Assembly: GCA_965207475.1 (NCBI GenBank)
Contig: OZ242278.1
Coordinates: 2,046,001-2,110,000 of the forward strand
DNA length: 64,000 bases
Source: WTFY01 sp011523795
Lineage (GTDB): Bacteria > Pseudomonadota > Gammaproteobacteria > UBA4575
Direction of reading: 5' to 3'
Of this stretch, positions 1 through 9,496 are shown one piece after another. A program made the position numbers and the translations under genes. Positions within the stretch are counted from its first letter, which is position 1. Each line of letters opens with the position of its first letter. Below the pieces are notes generated by a model. The model was not told the DNA's origin and did no database searches. It saw only the letters and a program-made list of their open reading frames with translations.

Positions 1-1004
1 GGGAGGAAGTCGTCGGGTTTCTTGACCACTACGATGCGGAGTTTGAGGATGGAGCATTGGTCACCTTCGCTGTCGGCAGGGAATATGACCCTTTTGGAAA
101 TATCCCGCTAATCGAGTTAAGCGGGTTTTTCACTTCTTACACATTCAGGCAGGTCAGCGATTACAGCGAGGATCCTGCACCATGGACCGACGTACGCAAC
201 GCGTTCCGGGAGCAGTACTGTCCGGGAGGGATAGAGAGTGAAATATGCCTTACCGCAGAGACTGAACAGTATCTCGTTGCATTGATAAAAAACGATCCGC
301 AGGTCAGGTCAGTCGGCTGGATCGGTAAGATAGACGGCGGTGCCATGCCTTTCGGCTCTCCCAATTTTGCGTGGGGGGATCCCATCCGGATACGTACGAA
401 AAGAGAGGTTGACTTCTATGGTCTTGATCTTGTCACCGGTACGTTTGCCAAGCAGACAGACCGGGTCCAGACCCTGTTTTTCATCGGGCCGAGCTTCAAG
501 AGGCTGGACCAGGAAACCGGGATATTTGCCTACGAGTCCAACCGGCTCCCGTCCGTTAACAACCTGACGCTGGAGGAGGATTTGGAAGCCTCGTATTACG
601 GCGCAGTCATCGGCACCAGGACGGACGTTCCGTTCAGGAAGCGCTGGAATATCATGGTTGACGGAAGACTGGGAGTCTACTATCTCGATGCCGAATATCA
701 CGGGTCACAGCGGACCCTGTTGTCATCAGCTTCTCCCGTACTGGACGTGTCAACTGATCTGAAAACGAGTGATTCGGAATTTGCAGCAACCCTAAGCCTC
801 CAGGCTTCCCTGAGCGTTACCACCCATGACAGGGTGACATTTCGTATCGGGACCGGTGTCGAGTATCTTTCGCATGCCCCGAAAATACGCTATGCAACGG
901 TCGGGGAAAGTTTTGCAAGTGGCGACCCTCACACTCCCGCCCGAATAAGGTATTCGGACGCCTTCGGTGTGTTCGGCACAGTGTCTGCAGAGATCAGAAT
1001 GTAG
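1..1004 (+). CDS. Outer-membrane beta-barrel-like protein, 5' end outside the window
   Basis: The reading frame is already open at base 3 and runs without a stop to a TAG at 1002-1004, so the start lies upstream of the window; an internal TTG at 57 is not a convincing start. The visible 334 residues show many short stretches of alternating polar and hydrophobic residues ending in aromatic residues, as in transmembrane beta strands. The last strand-like segment ends the protein (GTVSAEIRM), as in many outer-membrane barrels, though the final residue is Met rather than the usual Phe. There is one Cys pair in a loop-like segment near residues 71-79. The family was not recognised. Outer-membrane location is inferred from pattern only. 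Confidence 0.6.
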   Translation, partial: EEVVGFLDHYDAEFEDGALVTFAVGREYDPFGNIPLIELSGFFTSYTFRQVSDYSEDPAPWTDVRNAFREQYCPGGIESEICLTAETEQYLVALIKNDPQVRSVGWIGKIDGGAMPFGSPNFAWGDPIRIRTKREVDFYGLDLVTGTFAKQTDRVQTLFFIGPSFKRLDQETGIFAYESNRLPSVNNLTLEEDLEASYYGAVIGTRTDVPFRKRWNIMVDGRLGVYYLDAEYHGSQRTLLSSASPVLDVSTDLKTSDSEFAATLSLQASLSVTTHDRVTFRIGTGVEYLSHAPKIRYATVGESFASGDPHTPARIRYSDAFGVFGTVSAEIRM

Positions 1005-1257
1005 GAATTGGGCCCTGAGGCCGCGGCAGCACCGTGCAGGCGTTCAGATTTTCGTGCGGCATGACGAATGCGCATGAATTACAGGGCAGATAAGTATGCC
1101 TGGGCGGCTCCGGTTAACGGGTTGTAAAATGCTTCCTGAAGGGCAGGCGTTGCATAACGGGTGAACGATCAGATACAGCCCAGGATCGTATGCGTGATCT
1201 CGGGGACTGAATATTGCAACATTCGGTCGTTGCAGCAGGTTTTCATGGCACAGAGGA

Positions 1258-1725
1258 TCAGGCGAGCATATCGGGCAGGGCAGCTAGCGCCTCGTCGATT
1301 GATACGACCGGCAGGCCAGCCTTGATCCAACCCGGACCGCTGCCCGAACCAAGCATGCCTTCAGGAACATTGATGAAACGTTCGTGACCTGCGAGGCGCA
1401 AGGCACGCGTCACCAGTCCAGACCGGGTGCCGGTCGCACAGATCAGGGCAAGGGGGCGGTCTCCAGCCAGTTCACGGGCGATGGACAGGCGACCGGGAAA
1501 GCGCGTGTTATGCATGCTGACCGGCCAGGCACCCTTTGCAACACCGGTATCGCGCCATTCACCCCGGGTTCTGATATCGATCAGCCGAACCCGATCTTCC
1601 AGCAGTGCAGCATGTGCCTGATGCACGGACCAGGTACCAGGGCTTTGCGCCAGAACCACCTTTGAAATCGGCAGGGCAGGCAGGGCGGCAAGCAGGGCGA
1701 GGAACTGTCGGCGTTTTTGGTTCAT
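1258..1725 (-). CDS. Exported single-domain rhodanese-like protein
   Basis: 155 residues. The N-terminus KRRQFLA followed by a hydrophobic stretch to about residue 26 (VVLAQ) looks like a twin-arginine or Sec signal peptide, so the protein is probably periplasmic. Residues about 31-140 form one rhodanese domain: the LIDIRTRGEW segment (48-57) and the active-site loop LICATGTRSG with Cys96. Rhodaneses carry sulfur as a Cys persulfide; the donor and acceptor here are unknown. It is transcribed away from the barrel gene to its left, and no operon partner is evident. ATG with twin Arg close behind supports this start. Confidence 0.85.
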   Translation of the reverse strand: MNQKRRQFLALLAALPALPISKVVLAQSPGTWSVHQAHAALLEDRVRLIDIRTRGEWRDTGVAKGAWPVSMHNTRFPGRLSIARELAGDRPLALICATGTRSGLVTRALRLAGHERFINVPEGMLGSGSGPGWIKAGLPVVSIDEALAALPDMLA

Positions 1726-1776
1726 TCAACGGGCTCCTTGATTCGTCTTCCAGCCAGGCATCCGAATCACATTTAC

Positions 1777-2025
1777 CTAGTGCAGAAGGTGTTTTTGTTG
1801 AAGGAGCATGTGCTCAATCTCCGCATGCAACTGTTGCACGTGATCAAGACGCAGTCCTATGGCAATCTCAGCATCCGTGTCATTATCCCTGTAAGCGAAG
1901 CGAAGGGGAAGAATGGGCACTTTCCTCTTTGTGTTCTTTTCCATTGCCCAGGCGATGGGGTCCAAGGCTACTGATTTGCCTATTTTGACAGCTGACAGCT
2001 TTTGTTTTTCTTTGTTACCAGGCAT
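1777..2025 (-). CDS. Small conserved-looking protein of unknown function
   Basis: 82 residues, not recognised. The start is supported by a good ribosome site on the minus strand (CGGAGA, about 6 bases before ATG). The first 35 residues are rich in Lys, and the last third (GLRLDHVQQLHAEIEHML) looks like an amphipathic helix, so a small cytosolic binding protein is possible. There is no signal peptide or membrane segment. It lies just upstream of the rhodanese gene on the same strand, 51 bases away, and may share its transcript. No function is assigned. Confidence 0.5.
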   Translation of the reverse strand: MPGNKEKQKLSAVKIGKSVALDPIAWAMEKNTKRKVPILPLRFAYRDNDTDAEIAIGLRLDHVQQLHAEIEHMLLQQKHLLH

Positions 2026-2416
2026 GGGAGTTCTCCGTAAATCCGTCTTCGAAAGGTTTCAGGTTATGTGATTTGATAAGCGCTTCATCACTACTTATAC
2101 CGTAGTATATCTCATGCCATGTCTTGGGTTGGTATGCTTGGCGAGTGTTCTGGTCTCCTCTTCGTAACCAGACTCGGGCATTATGGTGTTTCGGCGAGAG
2201 TCTTGAAATGCCCGGACATGCCCCTATATATACTGCATCGGTGTTACAGGATTTGAAGGACTGAAGGTTCGCTGGTGTATCGAGATTCGTAACACCCTGT
2301 CACGGGACACTTGATTTTGCCATGCTATGCAACCATCTTGTTTGCGACATGGCATTGCGGAAATTTACTTTTTTGGAATCATTTTAGGATTAACTTTCAA
2401 GTCAAAGGACTGCGTC
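2026..2416 (+). promoter_or_regulatory. Intergenic region with candidate promoters for the FadL-type gene
   Basis: About 390 bases separate the divergent small gene and the FadL-type gene. Two sigma-70-like pairs face right: TTGATA (2073-2078) with TATACC (2096-2101), spacer 17; and TTGAAA (2203-2208) with TATATA (2225-2230), spacer 16. The second would give a leader of about 180 bases. A short dyad TGTC-N4-GACA lies near 2298 and could be an operator. No coding region was recognised. All assignments are by eye. Confidence 0.35.
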
Positions 2417-3778
2417 ATGAACAGATTGGTTTCTTTTTCAATTTTCCTTTTGGTCACATTGGTTATCCCGTCTGCGATGGCTACGAACGGTTATTTTGTC
2501 TACGGGTACGGGACGAAGAACAAGGGCCTGTCCGGTGCAGGGGTTGCACTGCCGCAAGACACGATCACTGCTGCAACGAACCCAGCCGGCATGGCTCACC
2601 TCGGGAAAAGGCTCGATGCCGGGTTGGCCTTGTTCATTCCGAAACGGGAATACGAAAGTAGTACAAGCCTGGCAAACGGTGCAGGGGGTGCATTTACTGT
2701 CGGCCCCAATGATATCGAGAGTGACCGCAAATCTTTCTTGGTCCCTCATATTGGATATAACCACCCGCTGGGTCCACGGAGTTCAATCGGAATCACGTCG
2801 TTTGCCAATGGAGGCATGAACACGGTGTGGCACGGCGGGACCGCAAGCTTTGACCCGGACGGACCAGGCCCTGGCATGACCGGGACGTTCCCGGGAACCT
2901 ACGGAGCGGGAACGACAGGCGTGGATCTTGCCCAGAATTTCCTGGCGTTGACCTATTCCCGAAAAGTCAATGAACGCTTCTCGTATGGTGTGGGCCCTGT
3001 TTTTGGCCTTCAGTATGTTCGCGTCAAGGGATTGTCTGCATTTGCCGGGTACACCGAGGATTTCGTGCGAAGCGCAGGAACGGTGCTGCCCGATGATCTC
3101 ACTGACAAGGGCAGGGAACTGTCGTTCGGTTACGGGGTAAAGGGTGGCATCCTGTGGAGCCCTGTCCCCTACCTGACACTGGGAGGGTCCTACCAGTCAC
3201 GCATCTACATGAGCGAGTTCGACGATTATGCAAGCCTGCTAGCAGAGGACGGCGATTTTGATGTGCCACCGACCATGACACTGGGCCTTGCCCTGCGCCC
3301 GGACAGCGACTGGACATTCGTGTTCGATTTCCAGAAAATCTGGTACAGCAAGATTGACTCACTGGCCAATCCGCTCTCGAACTTGTTCGACTGTCCGGCG
3401 CTCGGCGGAACCGATCCCGAGAGCTGCCTGGGTGGCGACAACGGGGCAGGGTTCGGCTGGGATGACATGGAAGTGTACAAGCTTGGCGTACAGTACTCGG
3501 TGTCTCCAAACCTGGAATTGCGTGCAGGCGCCAGTTTTACCGAGCACCCGATCCAGCGCAGCGAGGTGCTGTTCAACATCCTGGCTCCGGCCACTTCAGA
3601 AGAGCACTATACGCTGGGCCTGACCAGGAAACTGTCTGGGGAACGGGAACTGAACTTTTCCGTGATGTACTCTCCGAGAGGCAGGCAGAGGGGTCAAAGC
3701 CCGTTCGATCCCACGCAAGCAGTCGAGGTGGAGATGAGCCAGTTTGAGCTGGAGGCAAGCTATTCAAGAAGGTTCTGA
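2417..3778 (+). CDS. FadL/TodX family outer-membrane transport protein
   Basis: 453 residues, typical of the OmpP1/FadL family of 14-strand barrels that let long-chain fatty acids or aromatic hydrocarbons pass the outer membrane. ATG at 2417 is preferred over an upstream in-frame ATG at 2327 because it has AAGGA just upstream and begins a clear signal peptide (hydrophobic residues 5-18, cleavage near SAMA). The mature N-terminus starts with TNGYFVYGYG and continues GLSGAGVALPQD and NPAGMAHLG, the usual FadL hatch-region signature. The C-terminus ends in Phe (ASYSRRF), as expected for a barrel. It is monocistronic here. The substrate cannot be told from sequence, but a hydrocarbon role would fit the AlkB-like cassette at 51 kb. 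Confidence 0.9.
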   Translation: MNRLVSFSIFLLVTLVIPSAMATNGYFVYGYGTKNKGLSGAGVALPQDTITAATNPAGMAHLGKRLDAGLALFIPKREYESSTSLANGAGGAFTVGPNDIESDRKSFLVPHIGYNHPLGPRSSIGITSFANGGMNTVWHGGTASFDPDGPGPGMTGTFPGTYGAGTTGVDLAQNFLALTYSRKVNERFSYGVGPVFGLQYVRVKGLSAFAGYTEDFVRSAGTVLPDDLTDKGRELSFGYGVKGGILWSPVPYLTLGGSYQSRIYMSEFDDYASLLAEDGDFDVPPTMTLGLALRPDSDWTFVFDFQKIWYSKIDSLANPLSNLFDCPALGGTDPESCLGGDNGAGFGWDDMEVYKLGVQYSVSPNLELRAGASFTEHPIQRSEVLFNILAPATSEEHYTLGLTRKLSGERELNFSVMYSPRGRQRGQSPFDPTQAVEVEMSQFELEASYSRRF

Positions 3779-3902
3779 ACCGGGATCAATAACCGGTCCT
3801 GCCCGCGGGCACGGGCCAGCTGAATTCGCCAGACGGGCTGTACAGGCCTGGTTCGAACCGGAAGGCCGTTCCGGCCGTAGCGACGGGATGAATGTAGCCG
3901 GC

Positions 3903-4376
3903 CTAGCCAGGGGTGCCATCTGGACGGTTCTGTGCGTACAGGAATTCCGCATGGCGTTTCAGGGCCATGCCCACGTTGCTGAAGCCGCGGCGCATGTAGG
4001 GCCCGAAGCTTAGCCAAACCAACGGGGCCAGTACACCGGTCAGCCGGTCCGTATTGTGATACGTGCAGCGACTGTCGCCTTTGGGCTCAAGGTGTTGCTC
4101 GCGCACGGCGAACAGCAGCCAGCGTGTCCCGAACACCTTGCTCCAGGCGATCAGCCGGGGCTTTTCGAATGCGCACACGGTTTCGGTGATTTTCATTCTT
4201 GCAGGACCCATCCGCACCCTGAGTTGTGCGGGTGAGCCAATCCTGAAATCTGTGTGGGCCTGGGGTGTGAACGGGTTCCATTCATCGTATCTTTCAACCC
4301 GGGTAAGCACGTCCCAAACCAGCCCAACCGGTGCGTGAATCAGTATCCGATCGACGCGGACTTCAAACTTGCACAT
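3903..4376 (-). CDS. SRPBCC (START/Bet v1-like) family protein
   Basis: 157 residues from ATG 4376, chosen because AGAAGGA lies 6 bases upstream; the open frame extends further to 4532 but overlaps the preceding gene. The pattern is that of the SRPBCC ligand-binding fold: an opening strand with IHAPVGLVWDVL, then YDEWNPFTPQA, then alternating strands, and a C-terminal long helix (about residues 130-150, MALKRHAEFLYA). These proteins bind hydrophobic ligands such as lipids, sterols or polyketides. It is the last gene of a five-gene minus-strand operon and overlaps the end of the SDR gene before it by 14 bases. The ligand is unknown. Confidence 0.8.
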   Translation of the reverse strand: MCKFEVRVDRILIHAPVGLVWDVLTRVERYDEWNPFTPQAHTDFRIGSPAQLRVRMGPARMKITETVCAFEKPRLIAWSKVFGTRWLLFAVREQHLEPKGDSRCTYHNTDRLTGVLAPLVWLSFGPYMRRGFSNVGMALKRHAEFLYAQNRPDGTPG

Positions 4377-5374
4377 GCACATTCCTTCTGGAGTCTGCCA
4401 GGGTTCTGACCCAGGCTTCGGATTCATCCCATAATCGCCTTCCAACGGACGTATCCCGAGTGTCCAGGGATGGTTCGGCAATGCTGCAGCGATAATAGTA
4501 CTTCCCGCCTTCAATGGGGTGCTGGCTGGCACACATTACGGTAGTTTGTGCGCCATAGTGTAACGGTAGCAGCACCAGGGATGCGAGTCTGGACGTGATT
4601 CGCTGCACAGCCCCGCCGATTTTTCCTTCCAGGTCCTTGGCCTGTGTGAGGTTGGTATGGACGGATCCCGGGTGCAGCGCGACCGACTGCAGGCGGTACC
4701 GTGCTGCGAACCGTCTCTGGATTTCGAATGAAAACTGAATCAACGCCAGCTTGGACAAGCCGTAGGCATCCCAGGAGTGGTATCGCTGGCTGTCCCGGAA
4801 CAGGTTTTCATTTTTCACCCGGTCATGCAGGTGCGAACACACGTTGACTACCCGGGCATCCCCGCTTTCCCGGCCGCATTTCCTGAGAAGAGGCAGCAAC
4901 AGGCTCGTCTGGTGAAACGTACCGAGATAGTTGATGCGCCAGTGTGCCTCGAAACCGTCCCGGGTCAGGGGAGGTTTTTCCCGGGACCTGAAAATGTTCC
5001 GGTGGATGCCCGCGTTGTTGACCAGTACGTGCAGCTGTTCGTCATGTTCCATCGCGTACCACGCTGCGAAACGGCGAACACTTTCGGCATCGGCAAGATC
5101 GAGCGGGGATGCATCGATGTTCGCCTCATTTCCGCCGGTTCCTTGCAGGTCGGCCTTTAGCGAATGTTCCATGCGTTCGACGTGATGCCGGCTGGTCACG
5201 GTGACACGGGCTCCCCAGCTTGCAAGAATCCGTGCGGTCTCATACCCGAGAGAACGGGGCGAGGCCCCCCGTCACGATTACATAGCGCCCGGTCATGTCC
5301 ACTCCCTGGGCGACAGGCTTGGGGGTGAACAGCCTTCCAAGATGGTTGAAAGCCTTGGTGAAGGTGTGCGGCAT
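4363..5374 (-). pseudogene. Short-chain dehydrogenase/reductase interrupted by a frameshift
   Basis: The frame from ATG 5374 gives an N-terminus ending MTGRYVIVTGG and then a stop near 5240. The rest of an SDR lies in another frame ending at 4363 and includes NNAG, the catalytic Tyr in YGLSK and HPGSV. Removing one base from the run of six C at 5265-5270 restores VTGASPRSLGYETA, the standard cofactor-binding TGxxxGxG-type turn, and joins both parts into about 336 residues. The gene starts 7 bases after the previous SDR and overlaps the SRPBCC gene. It is either a real pseudogene or an assembly error in a homopolymer. The intact enzyme would be an NAD(P)-dependent oxidoreductase of unknown substrate. 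Confidence 0.8.
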
Positions 5375-5381
5375 GTTCCCG

Positions 5382-6395
5382 TCAGGCCCCGGGTGGTGTG
5401 CGTGATCGCGCGACCAAGGGTTCACTGGCATCCCACAGCATGGCCCCGTTTGCAGGGTCCGATGCCGCGGGGTATACGGGCTTGCGCTGCATCAGGTGCA
5501 GGTACATCCCCGTAGACTTGCCTGCCTCCTGTGCACAGCACAGGTAGATAGCAGGCCCGATGGCCTCTTCCGGGGACTGGAAGAGGTGTCGCAATAACGG
5601 GTAGAGGATAGGTTTGATCAGCGAGGGCGCATCCCTGGAAATGTTTGTGGCAACCCCGCCGGGACACATCGCGTGCACCGCGATTTCAACTTCTTTACCC
5701 GGGTTCAGGCGCCGGGAAAGCTCGGTTGCGTAGGTGCACAGCACCAGCTTGCTGATGCCGTAGTACTTGAGGCTGTCGTTCATGCCGTACGGGGTGAACG
5801 CACCGAGATGATCGAAGTCTACGGTGTGGGATGAGCGGTGTGCCTCGGAGGCGACAAATACGATGCGCGGGGTCTCGCCGGTGCTGCCGGACGGGCGGAT
5901 CACGCCCTCCTGCAGCCACCGGTCGATCATGACCCGGTTCGATAGGAAATGGACCGCGAACATCATCTCGTAGCCCTGCGGAGTCTTCCTGGCCTTGTTC
6001 GGCATCAGCCCGGCATTCAGCAGGGCAATGTCGACACGGATCCTGCGCCGGGCCATGCGGTCACACAATCGGTGCACGGATTCCAGGTCCGCGAGATTCA
6101 CCTCCATTATTTCCACGTTTTGAGAACCGGACAGCCGCCGGATTTCATCACGGGTGCCGGCATGCCCGGGTCGGCAGGCCAGGATCATGTTCCCGCCGCG
6201 TCTTGCCAGCTCGACTGCTGCAGCTTTGCCAAGGCCGCTGTTGGCCCCGGTGACCAGGCAGGTCTTGCCGTCGATCCTCACGCTGTCCGCTACCGGCCTG
6301 ACTTCTGCCGCCTTTGGGCCCCTGAGTTCCCGGACTGCGCGCACGATGGCGTGGACAAAGGTGCCGTCGCCGGTTTTCCTGGGTGGTCGTGTCAT
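5382..6395 (-). CDS. Short-chain dehydrogenase/reductase (SDR)
   Basis: 337 residues from ATG 6395; an in-frame ATG at 6467 also has a plausible ribosome site and would add 24 residues, overlapping the upstream gene. The Rossmann turn is TGANSGLGKAAAVELA, followed by an NAG motif (LLNAG), a Ser-containing strand (FVASEAHRSS) and the catalytic YYGISK. A PGGVATNIS segment follows the active site, as in SDRs related to retinol dehydrogenases and protochlorophyllide reductases. It likely oxidises an alcohol or reduces a ketone with NAD(P). It sits between the sulfotransferase gene and a second, frameshifted SDR in one operon. Confidence 0.88.
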   Translation of the reverse strand: MTRPPRKTGDGTFVHAIVRAVRELRGPKAAEVRPVADSVRIDGKTCLVTGANSGLGKAAAVELARRGGNMILACRPGHAGTRDEIRRLSGSQNVEIMEVNLADLESVHRLCDRMARRRIRVDIALLNAGLMPNKARKTPQGYEMMFAVHFLSNRVMIDRWLQEGVIRPSGSTGETPRIVFVASEAHRSSHTVDFDHLGAFTPYGMNDSLKYYGISKLVLCTYATELSRRLNPGKEVEIAVHAMCPGGVATNISRDAPSLIKPILYPLLRHLFQSPEEAIGPAIYLCCAQEAGKSTGMYLHLMQRKPVYPAASDPANGAMLWDASEPLVARSRTPPGA

Positions 6396-6447
6396 GCTGC
6401 CTGTCTCGGATAGGGTGAGGGGGTTCGTATACCTGGATGGTACCCGC

Positions 6448-7707
6448 TTATTCAAACGGGATGGCATGCTTCTTCCGGTATGCCGAGAAGTTTTCCTCGA
6501 TGATTTCCTCGTTCAAGCCGAAATCGTCCAGCCGGTATATATGCCTGCCGAAACGGTTCCGTGGGTGTGCCTTGAGGTAACGTTGTGCGACTTGGACGGC
6601 CTCGTCGCTGAAGTCGATGCTCGACCTGCGGTATATCCGGCGAAGCACGGAGACGGGGTCCCTGACCAGGTCGTAATACGATACGTCCTCGAAACGGCCG
6701 GGGTCATGCTCGGTTCGTGTCTGCATGGTGTGCTCCACCATCCTTCGCGTCTTCCGGCTCCAGTGACTGCCGATTTCCAGGGGGTCCACGTGATTGCTGA
6801 AGATGCCATGCCCGTGGGCCACCATGCTGCAGAAGGAAGGCAATGCCTTTCGCGGGTCCCGATGGGTCTGCACTATCGTCGCTTCGGGGAAGACTTTCAG
6901 GACCACGTCGAGATATTCCATATGATGAGGTGTCTTGAGTACCCAGTGTCTCCCCGGTCGCAACCAGCTGAGGATTTTAAGGACCTTGCGGAAATACCTG
7001 TAGGTCTGCGTGTGGTCCTGGCACTCGAGCCAGCGGGAGTAGGCCGGTACGTGCAGGGTTGCTTCAGGGGTCTGGCTCATGAAATTCAGGTCCAGCAGCA
7101 TGACGTCTTCCTCCGGCTCGGTGTAATCGATCGGGTGTACCATGCTGAACTGCGGAGACAGGTACGAGATCGTGTGCTGCGCCAGGGCTGCCGGAAGCCT
7201 TCGTACGGGCGTCCCGTGCCGTGTCGCATTGTGCGCCGGTACCGGCTCCATGGCCTCCGCACCCGAGATGCCGCGGATTTCAGGGTGGGAGTGTACGAGG
7301 CGATGCAGCAACGTGGTCCCGGTGCGTTGCAGTCCGGTGATGAGAATGATCGTACCGAGCTCGATGTCATGGATTTCGGGGTACCTTCTCAGGAGTTCCT
7401 CGATGCGCAGGCGGTGGACCAGTGCGCTGGTGAGCCGGGCTTTCTGGATCAGCTGCCCGGTTGCCGTGAGCCTGGCCTCTTCGTTGATCGAACGAACAAG
7501 CGTGTCTAGTGCCGGCAAGTACCCGTCACCGCCAAAGTCAGCGAGACCGGTCTTTCGTCTTGCCCGGCGGATCATCGATTCCCCGTTCAGGGGCCTCGAC
7601 AGCCCGGAATTCCCAGGCAGGCCCGCAAGGAAATTCAATGCCCGTACCGGCAGGGGGAGGTATGGATTTGCGTAGTCCGTGGAAGTCGCAAGGTGCCTTT
7701 TGCCCAT
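6448..7707 (-). CDS. Sulfotransferase family protein
   Basis: 419 residues. The PAPS-binding 5'-phosphosulfate loop is visible as ITGLQRTGTTLLHRLV (about residues 122-137), and the 3'-phosphate site as HRDPRKALPSFCS. WVLKTPHHMEYLD is also typical of bacterial sulfotransferases of the Sulfotransfer_3 type. Such enzymes move sulfonate from PAPS to a hydroxyl group of a small molecule or lipid, though several relatives have unproven activity. AAAGG lies 7 bases before ATG. The gene begins 11 bases after the DUF1214 gene, so the two are likely co-transcribed. Neighbouring SDR and SRPBCC genes suggest a hydrophobic hydroxylated substrate; this is inference. Confidence 0.85.
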   Translation of the reverse strand: MGKRHLATSTDYANPYLPLPVRALNFLAGLPGNSGLSRPLNGESMIRRARRKTGLADFGGDGYLPALDTLVRSINEEARLTATGQLIQKARLTSALVHRLRIEELLRRYPEIHDIELGTIILITGLQRTGTTLLHRLVHSHPEIRGISGAEAMEPVPAHNATRHGTPVRRLPAALAQHTISYLSPQFSMVHPIDYTEPEEDVMLLDLNFMSQTPEATLHVPAYSRWLECQDHTQTYRYFRKVLKILSWLRPGRHWVLKTPHHMEYLDVVLKVFPEATIVQTHRDPRKALPSFCSMVAHGHGIFSNHVDPLEIGSHWSRKTRRMVEHTMQTRTEHDPGRFEDVSYYDLVRDPVSVLRRIYRRSSIDFSDEAVQVAQRYLKAHPRNRFGRHIYRLDDFGLNEEIIEENFSAYRKKHAIPFE

Positions 7708-7718
7708 GGCGATGCCTT

Positions 7719-8912
7719 TCAGCTCCGCAGCTTGCTCAGGGTTTCGAATTGTACCAGCCGGGTTTGTGGCCGTGGATGATCGCTAGCACGCACCCACCGG
7801 AAACACATGGTGCCTGAAGTATGGCCTGCGGTTTCGATCCAGTTGGGAAGTCCGGGGTCCTTGTGGGCCACGACCAGGCGGATCGAATGGTCGTCCTCGT
7901 ACCAGGCAAGATGCTTGTTGGTGTGGATTCTGTGAAAACGGTAGTCCAGCGACTCCATCCAGTAGTTGTTCAACTGGAAGTTCCAGTATTCGCATTCAGG
8001 GGGCTTGACCTCGATCAGGAGCGCCTCGTCCTTTGCGATGGCCCAGTGGCTGTGGTAGTAGGCAATGTTGGGGTCGCCCCCTGCCTTCAGGGACACTTCG
8101 GGATCGAACATCGGCAACTCGTTGCTGTGATTCTGGAAGTCGCGCGCCCATTTTGCGAACAGCAGCGGGGCGCCCGCTACGAGGGCTGCGGCCTTTTGCA
8201 GGCCCTCGTCAAGTTGTGCGGGGGTGAGAGGGGAGGGTCTGCGTTCGTGCTTCGGGCAGTTGATGCGTTCTATGCTCAGGTCTGCAGGCGTTTCCGTATC
8301 CCGGTCAAGGAACGTCTGGCGCACCACCAGGGTTCCGGTCTCGGGGCTCATGGGCAGCCAGTTCCTGTCCTGGGGCTTGCGGCTGAGTATCAGTTCGAAG
8401 TATCCGTTCTCGTCCATTTCGAGCTGGTCTGACTCGATATGCCCGGTGGGAGGCAATCCCCGGCCCTGGCCGTAGTTCCCGGACTGCGTACCAAAGCTCA
8501 GGTACGCAATCGTGTTGCGCCGTCCTCGGATCCTGTACTCGTAGTCACCGTTCAGTGCGGCAGTCAGGTAAAAGTTGTCGGGGTTGTCGGCACCCAGCTT
8601 CGTGAATTCATTGGCCACGCGATGCAGCACGGGCGCCCTCGCATCCGCATGCTCAATGAAGGCCATGAGGCCGGCCCGGGTTAAGCGGCTCAGGTACCGG
8701 TAGCCTTCCGCCTGGTTGAACGCGTCTTTCGGTGTCCCGGGAAACTGCAGGGAAGCACCGGCAGCTTTCAGCGTGTCGCAGAACTCATTCCAGGACGTAC
8801 CGCTGACCACCCGCTGTGCGGCAATGTCCTCTTGCTTCTTGCCGTGCAGTTTCCGGGTGAAAAGAGTGATCCGCCGGAACAGGGAGAGGAGGCGGATGGC
8901 AAGTCTTTGCAT
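7719..8912 (-). CDS. DUF1214 domain-containing protein
   Basis: 397 residues. The C-terminal half has the DUF1214 signature: EYWNFQLNNYWMESLDYR near residues 308-325 and aromatic-rich strands ending in CFRWVRA. The N-terminus has a basic amphipathic stretch (RLLSLFRRITLFTRKLHGKK) but no clear signal peptide. The family has no established reaction; members are often found beside sulfotransferase or hydrocarbon-related genes. AGG lies 8-10 bases before ATG 8912. This is the first gene of the five-gene operon that runs leftward to 3903, so its promoter should lie in the 584-base gap before nuoA. Confidence 0.8.
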   Translation of the reverse strand: MQRLAIRLLSLFRRITLFTRKLHGKKQEDIAAQRVVSGTSWNEFCDTLKAAGASLQFPGTPKDAFNQAEGYRYLSRLTRAGLMAFIEHADARAPVLHRVANEFTKLGADNPDNFYLTAALNGDYEYRIRGRRNTIAYLSFGTQSGNYGQGRGLPPTGHIESDQLEMDENGYFELILSRKPQDRNWLPMSPETGTLVVRQTFLDRDTETPADLSIERINCPKHERRPSPLTPAQLDEGLQKAAALVAGAPLLFAKWARDFQNHSNELPMFDPEVSLKAGGDPNIAYYHSHWAIAKDEALLIEVKPPECEYWNFQLNNYWMESLDYRFHRIHTNKHLAWYEDDHSIRLVVAHKDPGLPNWIETAGHTSGTMCFRWVRASDHPRPQTRLVQFETLSKLRS

Positions 8913-9496
8913 GATGGATACCTGGGCCGCCCGGCTGTTTAGTTACACATGGCTCGCGGTTTTTCAGGCTGCAGGCCCGGAGCAATGAGTCCGGCACGAG
9001 CTGTCTTGTCATGAGCAAGCGGGTTGCACGGCAAGCCCTGGTTCTCGAGGCCCTCCTCCTGAACATGTTCGAGTATTGGCAGGGTGCTGGCTGGCATGCA
9101 AAATCCAGGCTGTTGTCTGCAAAGGAAAAGTGTAGCAGGGATTTGACGACAGGGCGCAATGGCAGGTCGGCCTGCGAGGTTTCCCTGTTTCTGTCTTCCC
9201 GGCAAGGCTCATGCCGGGCCTGTGTGTTGCAGTGAGCGATCTGGCATTTATGCAGGCATAACAAAAAACGATTGAAAACGAAGCCTAATCAGGTCTGAAA
9301 AACAGTAGGATAGAAGGTCGGTTTGAGACAGGCTGCCAGCCGGGAGCGAAAGGATGAGGCAAGGGCAATTCAGGCGCTCCCTGGCACATGAAATCAGATA
9401 CAATGGTACGTGTCATGCAGTCCGGGCCAGGCCATGCATGGGCGGCACATGACTCATTCAGACACCAGGGTACGATGACATCGGAATACACTTGAT
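8913..9496. other. Intergenic region between the DUF1214 operon and nuoA
   Basis: 584 bases between divergent operons. No convincing gene was found: the open frames here lack ribosome sites and recognisable sequence. It must hold promoters for both operons, but I see no strong sigma-70 pair. The best piece is TTGAAA near 9271 and a TACAAT near 9398, which do not pair well. Nothing more can be supported. Confidence 0.4.

Noticed and set aside
6154..7509. Plus-strand open frame of 451 codons
   Set aside because: It lies antisense to the sulfotransferase and SDR genes, whose motifs are clear; high GC produces such shadow frames.
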